Source: Ditylenchus dipsaci
Lineage: Eukaryota > Nematoda > Chromadorea > Rhabditida > Anguinidae
NCBI GenBank assembly: GCA_004194705.1
Contig: SADC01001184.1
Coordinates: 1-64,000, forward strand
DNA length: 64,000 bases
Reading direction: 5' to 3'
Shown: positions 48,801 through 53,869 of the stretch, piece by piece
Layout of the letters: each line of letters opens with the position of its first letter
Numbering within the stretch: the stretch's first letter is position 1
Position numbers and translations under genes: made by a program
The notes under the pieces: model-generated
Databases searched by the model: none
What the model saw: only the letters and a program-made list of their open reading frames with translations
Told to the model about the DNA's origin: nothing

Positions 48801-51800
48801 GCGACCGCAAGACCGCATCTGAAATTTTAAAAGACCGCACGACCGCGGCATGTGATTGCGGTATTTTGCGGTTTTAACCCGTTAAAGGATTCGCTTGGCA
48901 TTCTGTTTACAAGACCAAACGACTCGGTTGGAACAAGACGACCAAACGACTCTATAACGACTCGGTTTAGCCGGTCCCTTAAGAGTCGTTATAGAGAGCT
49001 TAGACTGTACTGATATTGTTGGGAATAAAATCATTATTTGGAGTTGTTTCATGGGGATTTCATGCGTTTTACGTAGATCTGCTAAAGACCGCACGACCGC
49101 GCGGTCAACCGCACTTCCATTTCTCAAAGACCGCGACCGCGTTTCAATTTTTGCAAAAGACCGCGACCGCACGACCGCATTTTGTCAAATCGTCAACCCT
49201 ACTTGGGGTAGGCCAGTGTATGGAAGTTGTGACTAATAAAGAGTTTACGCATATTTTCCGGGTCTGGGACATAAATTTGGTACTTTTTACTTAACTCAAA
49301 AGGTGAAAAATCGTAGGGGGGGGGGGTATGGCTATTTCTAGAGTCAATAATTATATTGAAAATGTTTGACTTATTCAATAGTTGGTAGTCCCGAGTTTTG
49401 ATTGTCGTGGTTTGTCATTCGTCATTCATTTCGCTTTTTAGCTGTGCTCAGAGAGACTTCCATGGTTCTTTATTATTAAACCTAATTAAAATATTAAAAT
49501 TTACTTTTTTCTTTTCAGACCTCCAACGATACGGATGTACTTGCACTCTGGCTTGTGAATTCCTGGCGATTACTAAATCTGCTTCGACAGTACAGCAATG
49601 ACAAAAACTGGAGCACACAAAATAGCCTCTTCAAAACACTTACTGTATCAAAAACTTTAATCTTGAGCCCATTCGAAACCAGCTCAAGTTGAGAGTTGAT
49701 GTTTTCTACACTAAATTTAATGAAGAGAACCGTAGAGGTATTTTTTCATTTTTTATTTTGATGTTTGATCAACTATTTTCAGCCTCTTCTCATTCCAAAA
49801 ATTGGTCAGTTTTTAATGTAAACTATAGTTGTATAAGTTGGTTTATGGGGTTTCCTGACCATGAACCCGGTCGGAGAATCCCGCTTTCTTTCCTCTGCAT
49901 TTTCGATATCCTTTGCCTTTCTTACATCAACACCATAAATTTAGTATATCTTTTTCATAAAGTCACCGAAGTTTAGTTTCCTGCAATTCTGCAGCATGAA
50001 AGCTGCGAAATTGTGTGCAATGGAAAAGATGCTGGAAAACGTTATTTAGTTGACCTTTTGGAAGCTGGTAAGTTAACTGTCTAAAGCTTGCGAGCCAGAC
50101 GTGAAAAACAGTACAAAGTGTACTCATAACCTGATTAGCTCAACTTTGTGCACCACAAGCTTAAGAATTTGGAGCTGATCACATCTTAATTGGACAGGTC
50201 TTCCATCAAATATCCAGTTGGATATGTTCTCTGGCCTCAATCACATGATATTCCGAAAGGAACTGTGCACTCCTGACAAGGCTATTTCCATCAAGTATGG
50301 AAAAAAACGAATGTTAAATTAAAAATGAATCAAGTTGAATTGTTGCCCCTAAATTCTGAATTCTTGCCCCTTCTTTATGCTTTTTTCGGTCAGAAATTAA
50401 CGAAAAAACGCAAAAAGGGGTATGAAATTCAGATTTTAGGGCAACAAATCCAATTTGATCAAATTGAAAATTGACTTCTCATTTTGCAGACATAATGTGA
50501 CAGAGATTCAAAACTGGTTATCTGAAAACAAACTAGCCGGCTCGGAGATGTTTGAGCCCCTTATTCAAGCATCCCATCTCTTGCAAATTCGCAAGTCAGT
50601 GGCTTACTTAGACGTGTTATGCAGCGAAACCACAGCATTAATGCCTAAACAAGTGCTCGCTATACTCCGACATTTCACACCATCTGATGGTTTTGAGGAA
50701 GATGTTATGATGAGGAATTTATCAACAAAGTGACTCAAAAATTTGCTTTGAGAAATGTGACTAGCACTAATGAAAAGGTAGTTATTTTTTTAGACAAAGT
50801 TAAGTATAGGGTTGTCGAGTACTCGAAATTTTTGAGCATTCAACTCGAAATCTTATCGAAACTCGAAATTTTCGAGTACTCGACTCGATACTCGAAACCT
50901 GAAAAAATTTCGAATATTACTCGAAATTACTCGACTTCGAGTAGAATTTTTATCAATTTTTTGGGTAGAAATTTAATCATTTGACGTTGGTAAGACATAG
51001 GAAACCCAAAAAAAATTGGTCCTCGAGCACATTTTTGGTTATTAAATTTTATACTTCAAACATAAAATTTTCGAGTACTTGACGGACAATACTTTTTTCG
51101 GCGCAAATTTTTGTTTTGCGTAATTAGATTGAAAATTTTTCAATTTTTTAAAAAAGTTTTAACATCATCATGTAGCTACGCTCTTCTGGTTTCTTATGAG
51201 GTATCATTTATTGCATATTCTCTGAAAAATGAAATACAAAAAGCTAAAAGTATGAACTAAATTGTTGTTCTGATTTGGTTCATACTTCAGCTTTTTGTAT
51301 TTCATTTTTTAGAGATGATGCAATAAATGATACCTCATAAGAAACCACAAGAGCGTGGCTACATGATGATGTTAAAACTTTTTTAAAAAGTTGAAATTTT
51401 CAATCTAATTACGCAAAACAAAAATTTGCGCCAAAAAAAGTGGATTTGTGCAAAAAAAAGTATTTTTGCGCCAAAAAACGTATTGTCCGTACTTGACTCA
51501 ATTCTCGAAACTCGAAATTTTCGGTTCGAGTACTCGACTCGATACTCTAAACTCGAAAAATTTCGTATAATACTCGAAATTACTCGATTTCGAGTACTCG
51601 ACTCGACAACCCTAGTTAAGTACACATCGGCACTTAAAGGAACATGCTTACGGTGGTCTGTTCGTTTTCTCCTAATCATTGATTTTCTGTTCGGATTTTT
51701 TAACTTGGTTTTTAACAAAACAAGGCATTTAGGTGATATTTTAGGTGTAGTTTTGTAGAAACCAAGTTAAAAAATCCAAACAGAAGATCAATGATTAAGG

Positions 51801-53561
51801 TTTTTTTGAATTGCCGGAAGAACCGCCAGACCAACGTGAACATGGTTCTTTAAAGGACATTGCCGTCTACGGCCACGGAAATTTGGACTTTTTGAATTGG
51901 CGGGGGACAGCTAAATTACTGCGAAAATATTTTTTGAAAATATTTTTAGTTTGCAAATTAAATTTTCCAAAATTTCGAACGATCTACTAGTCGAGGCCCA
52001 CGTTGCTTGTCATTGCCAGATCGGACAAGATCTAACATAGCCACTAACGGGGACCGCAAAAGGTTGCCTTAATTCTTATTAAGACCCCGTTAATACTCGG
52101 AGCAATAGACCTGTTTTGGGCGAGTGGATTGCTCCGGTGCGATGGATCTGAGTTGAAGGTCCCTAGTGGACCTTCTCGTTAATCGAGACCTGGGGGAGGA
52201 CCGATAAACCGCCTAATTGGAAAAATCTTTTACAGATTTTCCCGGCAACAAATGCAAGGATAAATAAACTCTTTTTATTTTACCCAAATACAAAATAATA
52301 AAGCAAAATTGGCTCAAACTCTGATTGAGTTCCGGTTATACGGCAAAAATATAGATTTGTGAACCCTTTTGATCGGGAGGGGGCGTTTTTATAAGCCCCT
52401 GTTGTGCACCCTCGTAGGGGCAGTTAGTCCATTCCAGATGGCAGATTCTCCTCCCATTTCTCCGATCGTATTTCACTATCGGCGGGCAAGGGCAAAATGT
52501 GGTGCTGGCCAATTTCGCCCTTGTTCCTATCAGGGGCTAGAATCGGCTCTCCAGTTTGTTTACTGGTTGGCCAAGGCAAAATATGTTGTTATACATATTT
52601 TGTTTTGGCCGATTGGAACATGAGGTCCCCCTGGCCTTTTGTCCAGGAATATATTTTGGTTTCCCCTAATAAAGGGCATTATTACCCCCAAAAGTTGAAA
52701 GCAACTTTTGAGCAATTTAGTCATAAACAATTCTCAAGTTCTACAAGATACCTTGGCCCTTCAAAGGCTATTTCTGCTAAACCAAAAAACTCAAGACCTT
52801 TAAATATAAAAATTTATTTTCCCGCGAAGGGCCAGAAACAACAAAAATAAATATCACCACGCCAGATTTGGCCTCTCTTTTAATTTAGCTCATCGCTTCC
52901 GCGACAGCCACTGCACTACAGCTTACTTATAGTTGCGGAAGACTCGCTTCGACCAATACACATAAATTATAATTTAATATGAAAATAAATAAATAATTCA
53001 AAATATTTTCGCAGTAATTTAGCTGTCCCCGCAATTCAAAAAGTCCAAATTTCCGTGGCCGTAATGGTCCTTTAAGCAAAGTGTAAGCGGCAATTAGAGG
53101 GGGGAGCGCTTATTTTTCGATCGACCTCAAGGGTGGGCGGCAATTGGAGGGGGGGCGGCAATTGGAGGGGGGCGGCAATTAGAGGAAATACGGTAGTTGT
53201 TTTTTATTGTTAAAGTTCGTTTTCATTTTTGTTGATGTTTTGATCAATGTTATTATACATGTTTACTGTCAACTAATTGCCTACAGTGTCGTTTTCAAAA
53301 TAAAAAAAAAGGTCTCGTCGAAACACATTCAAGTAAAAAGATATGAGCAAAACCAATCCCGACGAAAATTTGGGCCACCCTGTAGAATCAAAAGGTGGCA
53401 TACTTTTTTAAAACTAAATAGCATTTCAGGATGAATTGCTGATGCGAGGCACATTTTTGGAGCCTTTCAACTCAGAATCCTTCCTCTACTCTGACTTCCA
53501 GCTTGAAACACTCTCTTTACCTACATGTCTGGATTTCCAGTCAGTGTCTAGGATAATCTAA
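9827..53561 (+). CDS. Class V unconventional myosin heavy chain
   Basis: Actin-based cargo motor with about 40 exons and about 5.4 kb coding (about 1,800 residues, normal for class V). Exons: 9827-9997, 11387-11501, 11741-11830, 11875-11909, 11965-12128, 12181-12348, 12393-12498, 12935-13016, 13065-13275, 13330-13467, 14708-14950, 15002-15071, 15137-15243, 15293-15469, 15518-15601, 18985-19169, 19226-19392, 19449-19572, 19628-19813, 19872-20021, 20079-20168, 20520-20747, 20798-20915, 20965-21063, 21111-21203, 34016-34249, 34298-34501, 34551-34626, 36306-36482 (unsure), 37682-37768, 38806-38866, 38943-39037, 39083-39122, 48409-48537, 49519-49737, 49783-49804 (unsure), 49977-50067, 50139-50294, 50490-50777, 53430-53561. 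Start chosen at [12 protein letters not shown] because [17 protein letters not shown] follows, as in class V N-termini. Stop TAA at 53559-53561. Exons 9, 17, 25, 35, 38 and 39 each lack single bases; exons 27 and 29 have in-frame TAA. Introns 25 and 33 hold antisense genes. Confidence 0.93.
10235..10801. repeat. hAT-like element in myosin intron 1
   Basis: Ends CAGTGTTGTCC... and ...CAACACTG with flanking 8-mers CTGACAGC (10227-10234) and CTGACAAC (10802-10809), one mismatch. The interior is dominated by the palindromic word GCGAGCCATATGGCTCGC and variants. No coding capacity; all open frames are by-products of the repeat. Confidence 0.8.
10839..11122. repeat. ACCGTATTT-ended miniature element
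   Basis: TACCGTATTTTCTCTATTAA at the left and TTAATAGAGAAAATACGGTA at the right, with tandem AATAAACGCCCCC near the left end and GACCTATATCTCAGCCC inside. Other copies: 4485-4718, 38278-38576, fragments near 6555, 8740-8960, 23405 and 53095-53195. Confidence 0.8.
13560..14256. repeat. Nested inverted repeats in myosin intron 10
   Basis: Outer arms share TGTATCCGGTCGT/ACGACCGGATACA words (13630-13680 and 14200-14250). The left arm contains a complete 246-bp miniature element at 13728-13973 with ends GGCGCTAGTAACGAATACCC and GGTATTCGCTACTAGCGTCC. Confidence 0.7.
14257..14538. repeat. 282-bp palindrome, tandem TACCAAAACG arms
   Basis: Begins GGCTGTACACCGAAATATAC and ends with its exact complement; arms contain repeated TTGGTACG/CGTACCAA words. 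It abuts the preceding nest and ends 170 bp before myosin exon 11. Confidence 0.8.
15602..18445. repeat. Large nested foldback in myosin intron 15
   Basis: Several inverted layers. The outer words ACGGACACGG/CCGTGTCCGT occur at about 15710-15850 and 17525-17580. A long pair, 16797-17045 and 17925-18170 (GGGGCCTACCGCAT ... GAGCTGGGCAAAAAGAG), has arm cores GTCTAAGGTATGTGGGTGTG and TGAGATGCGCACACCC. A third pair is 17698-17825 with 18288-18420. The same core occurs at 27580-27830, 33180-33255 and split around 60100-60780. No coding exon is seen in these 2.8 kb. Confidence 0.75.
15884..15962. repeat. Two tRNA-like halves in opposite orientation
   Basis: TAGCGCAGTGGATTAGC (A-box-like, sense) is followed after about 45 bp by GCAGGATTCGAACCTAC, the antisense form of a tRNA T-arm/B-box. 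The halves cannot form one tRNA. They look like a rearranged tRNA-derived SINE inside the foldback. Confidence 0.5.
18446..18902. repeat. TIR element with CTCGCGACA ends
   Basis: AACTCGCGACAGTTTGACTC ... TTTTTTCTACGA at the left and TCGTCGAAAAAAGTGTCGCG ... at the right are inverted, with inner complementary segments around ACCAAAATGTCTT. It ends about 80 bp before myosin exon 16, and its left arm contains a copy of that exon's acceptor region (18559-18578). Confidence 0.65.
19449..20021 (+). other. Myosin V neck: IQ motifs
   Basis: Exons 18-20 carry a run of IQ-type light-chain/calmodulin sites: [83 protein letters not shown] and [16 protein letters not shown]. This is about six motifs, the number usual for class V myosins, and implies a long lever arm. 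Confidence 0.9.
20169..20519 (+). other. Myosin intron 21, open in the coding frame
   Basis: The 351-nt intron is a multiple of three and has no stop in the frame of the flanking exons until the TAG that is itself the splice acceptor (20517-20519). Retention would therefore add 116 residues and then stop. Flanking splice sites GTAAAT and GTTTTTTAG are acceptable, and the exons on both sides match class V myosin, so I treat it as an intron. Confidence 0.5.
21235..21380. repeat. pogo-like element fragment
   Basis: TACAGTCGAAACTCGATTTG followed by repeated CTCGAT(T)NNAGGACA words; left end clear, right end not found. Confidence 0.5.
21540..22700. repeat. Foldback with tandem AAGACTTTTTTTGCTGC arms
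   Basis: Arms 21719-21941 and 22407-22700 are inverted copies made of tandem roughly 20-bp units (GCAGCAAAAAAAGTCTTTTT and variants), capped by GCAGCATTTTTCACTAG. A further direct block is at 21540-21700. The spacer (about 22075-22260) carries a C-tract repeat also present near 18290-18420. Long open frames across the arms are artefacts of the poly-A units. Confidence 0.8.
23435..24791 (-). mobile_element. Mutator-like (MULE) element with FLYWCH gene
   Basis: Terminal inverted repeats of about 200 bp (left, 23435-23645) and about 140 bp (right, 24650-24791) are built of tandem 15-mers of the form AATCCTCCCGGCCGA; termini read CGGT...ACCG. The flanks carry a perfect 9-bp direct duplication ATCATCCAT (23426-23434 and 24792-24800), the length expected of Mutator-like transposition. 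The only gene inside encodes a FLYWCH protein. No DDE transposase is visible, so the element is probably non-autonomous. It sits in myosin intron 25, less than 100 bp from the 3' end of the P450 gene. Confidence 0.88.
23679..24469 (-). CDS. FLYWCH zinc-finger protein inside a MULE
   Basis: Two exons: 24469-24327 and 24278-23679, separated by a 48-nt intron. Exon 1 is acidic ([20 protein letters not shown]). Exon 2 carries one FLYWCH finger: GYLFIKHKL ... [20 protein letters not shown] ... [12 protein letters not shown], with the expected C-C-H-H spacing and the YW pair. FLYWCH domains bind DNA and are frequent in Mutator-like transposon proteins. The C-terminal third has several Cys ([13 protein letters not shown]) but no known domain. 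The two exons are one base out of phase, as in other genes here. It is too short to be a transposase and may be an accessory DNA-binding protein or a remnant. Confidence 0.75.
24888..26624 (-). CDS. Cytochrome P450, CYP4-like
   Basis: Complete six-exon gene, 496 residues: 26624-26260, 26206-26069, 26019-25764, 25711-25580, 25532-25174, 25128-24888. The N-terminal membrane anchor ([20 protein letters not shown]) is followed by a proline-rich hinge. Other landmarks are the [14 protein letters not shown]-helix, I-helix [13 protein letters not shown]-helix ETLRLYP and heme loop [14 protein letters not shown] with the Cys ligand. The order and the GHDTT form are those of the CYP4 clan (fatty-acid omega-hydroxylase-like mono-oxygenases of the ER). 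No frameshift is seen. One oddity: the fourth intron (25533-25579, 47 nt) ends in GG instead of AG if QEE is to join VDTFMFEG in frame. The gene is nested antisense in myosin V intron 25. A TATA-like ATTATATATT lies about 40 bp upstream of the ATG. Confidence 0.93.
26694..28823. repeat. hAT-ended nested element next to the P450 start
   Basis: Ends CAGGGTTGCCAAGCC and GGCTCGACAACCCTA, with flanking 8-mers GTTATAGG (26686-26693) and CTTATAGG (28824-28831). Inside are at least three more inverted shells: GGAGCTGG-type words (about 26720-26760 / 28617-28690), C/G tract plus TTTATATACGCATCGCCTT (about 26780-26815 / 28545-28585), and a long pair 27240-27480 / 27900-28175. At the core, 27575-27830, is one copy of the GTCTAAGGTA repeat seen in intron 15. 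No coding capacity. Confidence 0.82.
29276..29477. repeat. Palindromic TTTAAAGG miniature element
   Basis: Begins TTTTTAAAGGACCATG and ends CACGGTCCTTTAAA, with an internal palindrome GAAGTGTCCCC/GGGGAACACTTC around CTTTCGAGTAGTTCG. A diverged copy is at 34892-35098. Confidence 0.8.
29600..29880. repeat. pogo-like element plus ATATAGTGGCACC palindrome
   Basis: TACAGTCAAACCTCGATTTA at the left; 29768-29865 is a palindrome GTGAAATCTCGATATAGTGG ... and its complement. Confidence 0.6.
29988..30150. repeat. Miniature element with GTCGAACCTGG ends
   Basis: GTCGAACCTGGATAGAACAC at the left and TGTATCTAGGTTCGACAGTA at the right are inverted; the interior repeats the GGTGTTATATC theme. Confidence 0.6.
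31083..32052. repeat. 970-bp palindrome with tRNA-like promoter boxes in both arms
   Basis: Arms of about 450-480 bp are inverted copies around a TATATATA-rich centre near 31600. Outer ends belong to the GGCGCTAGTAGCGAA family. Each arm carries an A-box TGGCCGAGTGG (31364-31374; complement at 31798-31808) and a B-box GGTTCGACTCC (31418-31428; complement at 31745-31755). The boxes match RNA polymerase III type-2 promoter consensus, but acceptor and T stems do not pair, so this is a tRNA-derived SINE embedded in a foldback and not a tRNA gene. Confidence 0.75.
32925..33120. repeat. Inverted block of tandem CTCGCCAACG units
   Basis: Several AACTCGCCAACG-like units, a short centre (GGCCCTCTATGGCC), then the complementary GTTGGCGAGTTT units. 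The same word appears at about 12545-12620 and 12730 in myosin intron 7. Confidence 0.7.
34892..35098. repeat. TTTAAAGG miniature element in myosin intron 28
   Basis: TTTTAAAGGACATGGTTTTC and ...ACCATGGTCTTTC ends with inner GAATTGGCGGGGACACTTCT and its complement. Diverged copy of 29276-29477. Confidence 0.65.
36771..37031. repeat. GGCGCTAGTAGCG-family miniature element, reverse
   Basis: Reads in reverse: ...ATTAGTCACAACTTCCGTAC, GGCCTACCCCAAGCCTAAGG and a G-tract before TATTCTATAGTAGCGCC. Other copies: 13728-13973, 48631-49350, about 55525-55765; partial 31083 and 54030-54065. Confidence 0.75.
38278..38576. repeat. ACCGTATTT-ended miniature element in myosin intron 30
   Basis: TTACCGTATTTCTTCTAA at the left, AAGCGGAAATACGGTAA at the right, with the family's interior GGGCTGATATACAGGTCA. 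Confidence 0.75.
39276..39364. repeat. 89-bp perfect pogo-like palindrome
   Basis: TACAGTCGAAACTCGATA ... TATCGAGTTTCGACTGTA with complementary TAGTGTACACCT/AGGTGTACACTA inside: a near-perfect hairpin bounded by TA. Confidence 0.85.
39840..40745. repeat. Foldback: tRNA-like SINE arms around a hAT-like core
   Basis: Core ends TAGGGTTGGTCAGTCACCGG (39957) and its complement (to about 40665), with an interior of CACCGGTGACT words. Outside it, 39853-39957 carries an A-box TAGTGCAGTGG and B-box GTTCGATTC, and 40665-40720 is an inverted diverged copy (ACAAAGCGGGCATTG). At 40214-40375 lies a fragment starting CAGTGCTGTACAT, like the element at 60187. Confidence 0.65.
41150..41650. repeat. Inverted repeat upstream (3') of the polymerase gene
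   Basis: AATGAGAAATTTTATATATT ... GCTGAACATTGTCTTTC at the left and its complement at about 41595-41650. The interior shows no gene. Confidence 0.65.
41813..44036 (-). CDS. Terminal nucleotidyltransferase (poly(A)/uridylyl polymerase) with CCHC knuckles
   Basis: Ten exons: 44036-43890, 43832-43716, 43665-43436, 43387-43196, 43148-43050, 42869-42698, 42643-42532, 42491-42266, 42217-42073, 42029-41813; about 552 residues. The catalytic domain shows [19 protein letters not shown] (GS plus two metal-binding Asp) and a later FTADITT for the third Asp. [11 protein letters not shown] and [15 protein letters not shown] follow, then the PAP-associated region [19 protein letters not shown]. The C-terminus has four zinc knuckles: [42 protein letters not shown] and [14 protein letters not shown]. 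These features suggest a TUT4/7- or Cid1-like RNA-tailing enzyme; I cannot tell A- from U-addition. One base is missing near 42297 (IYP to [11 protein letters not shown]) and one before exon 7. Nested antisense in myosin intron 33. Confidence 0.88.
44262..44650. repeat. Left arm of an inverted repeat flanking the SUMO-protease gene
   Basis: GGCCAGCGTCAGCTTGCGAC, tandem TTCAAATTGCGACAA units, tandem CTTTTGATCTACACC units, then GTCTCGTGAAGGACTCCTAT and TGGATGATCCAGGC. The complement, in the same order, is at about 46440-47885. Just left (44210-44260) is half of a TTTAAAGG-family element. Confidence 0.75.
45118..46070 (-). CDS. Ulp1/SENP-type SUMO protease
   Basis: Cysteine protease family C48, which processes SUMO precursors and removes SUMO from targets. 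Exons: about 46070-45972 (5' limit uncertain), 45928-45756, 45711-45553, 45506-45445, 45399-45321, 45273-45118. Family landmarks in order: [32 protein letters not shown], catalytic His in [14 protein letters not shown], catalytic Asp in [15 protein letters not shown], then oxyanion Gln and catalytic Cys in [16 protein letters not shown]; the protein ends [10 protein letters not shown]. All five introns are 44-50 nt and in phase; no frame break. The catalytic domain is complete. The N-terminal exon ([20 protein letters not shown]) lacks an in-frame ATG, so an upstream exon or missing base is likely. It lies between the inverted arms 44262-44650 and 46440-47885, inside myosin intron 33. Confidence 0.88.
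46440..47885. repeat. Right arm of the inverted repeat flanking the SUMO-protease gene
   Basis: Complement of 44262-44650: TAATAGGAGTCCTTCACGAG, GGTGTAGATCAAAAG units, TTTGGCACAATTTGCGGTGG units, and at the far end GTCGCAATTTAAATTGTCGC then CGCTGGCCCATTGAAC. The arm is interrupted at about 46930-47790 by unrelated sequence that includes its own palindrome (about 47140-47480, words CAAGTGGTCGACCACCGG/CCAAGTGGACGACCG). Confidence 0.7.
47881..47975. repeat. Short palindrome CTGTACGGATTTTTCA
   Basis: TTCTGTACGGATTTTTCAAC ... TGAAAAATCCGTACAGAA. Related arms flank 51660-51800 and appear diverged at 22900-23000. Confidence 0.65.
48631..49350. repeat. GGCGCTAGTAGCG element split by a hAT-like insertion
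   Basis: Left part 48631-48728 (CGGCGCTAGTAGCGAATAC ... GGCCCTTAGCTTGGGGG) and right part 49202-49350 (CTTGGGGTAGGCCAGTGTAT ... G-tract) together match the intact copy at 13728-13973. Confidence 0.8.
48729..49201. repeat. hAT-like element, GCGGTCGACCGC interior
   Basis: Ends TAGGGTTGACGAGC and ...CGTCAACCCTA, flanked by CTTGGGGG (48721-48728) and CTTGGGG(T) (49202-49209). Arms consist of ACCGCGACCGC-type words. A pogo-like fragment (AACGACTCGGTTTAGCCGG, about 48940-49015) sits in the middle. Confidence 0.82.
50807..51614. repeat. hAT-like element with perfect 8-bp TSD, myosin intron 39
   Basis: TAGGGTTGTCGAGTACTCGA at the left, complement ending CTCGACAACCCTA at the right, flanked by GTTAAGTA at 50799-50806 and 51615-51622. 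Arms repeat ACTCGAAATTTTCGAGTACT words. The core 51125-51395 is a palindrome of the CATCATGTAGC/CTCATAAGAAACC type also seen at 2559-2830. Confidence 0.88.
51632..51854. repeat. TTTAAAGG palindrome
   Basis: CTTAAAGGAACATGCTTACG and ...GAACATGGTTCTTTAAAGG ends, with inner ATTGATTTTCTGTTCGGATT and its complement. Shares its right TTTAAAGG with the next element. Confidence 0.7.
51849..53075. repeat. 1.2-kb TIR element with GC-richer cargo
   Basis: Arms of about 90-130 bp: TTTAAAGGACATTGCCGTCT, GGCCACGGAAATTTGGAC, AATTGGCGGGGGACAGCTAA, and their complement at 52985-53075. The interior (about 51985-52950) is clearly more GC-rich and unique, with open frames but no domain I recognise; its first 50 bp resemble 10190-10230. 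It might be a solo LTR or captured host DNA. Confidence 0.6.
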
Positions 53562-53838
53562 TTTTTTTTCTTTCATATTTAATGGGTATTCAATATCTTC
53601 CAACCAATTTTGATCACTTAAATTTCGCTTAACTGATAATTAATTTTTTTCTGAATGCCAGTTATGTTAATGGGGGATTTGGCTATGCAATAGTCTATAT
53701 TTTTTGCGCAGATATAAACTATTTATGCTTTTTTATACACTCTGATTTTTGTCTATAATATTCAACGTGAACTTTGTGCCTAGTCACTTTTTTGTCTCAT
53801 ATTTGCCAGTTTTATGTTAAATTTTTTTTATATTCTTC

Positions 53839-53844
53839 AATAAA
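53839..53844 (+). terminator. Candidate polyadenylation signal of myosin V
   Basis: AATAAA 278 nt after the myosin stop codon, in a T-rich 3' region. Confidence 0.5.
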
Positions 53845-53869
53845 AAATGTTGTAACAAGGGATCCACAC

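Larger units (their letters stand above)
39083..53561 (+). other. Myosin V DIL / globular tail exon block
   Basis: Exons 33-40 encode the cargo-binding tail: FTRILIL joined to [10 protein letters not shown] and [10 protein letters not shown] across a 9.3-kb intron, [71 protein letters not shown] and [16 protein letters not shown], then a final exon ending [13 protein letters not shown]. Single bases appear to be missing near 49647, 50165, 50221 and 50709. The joins 48537/49519 and 49737/49977 are not in phase as drawn, so a tiny exon or another missing base remains unresolved there. Confidence 0.85.

Noticed and set aside
9827..53561. Calling the myosin V gene a pseudogene
   Set aside because: About 40 exons keep splice sites, phase and catalytic motifs. 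Breaks are nearly all one-base and one-directional, and neighbouring genes show the same pattern.
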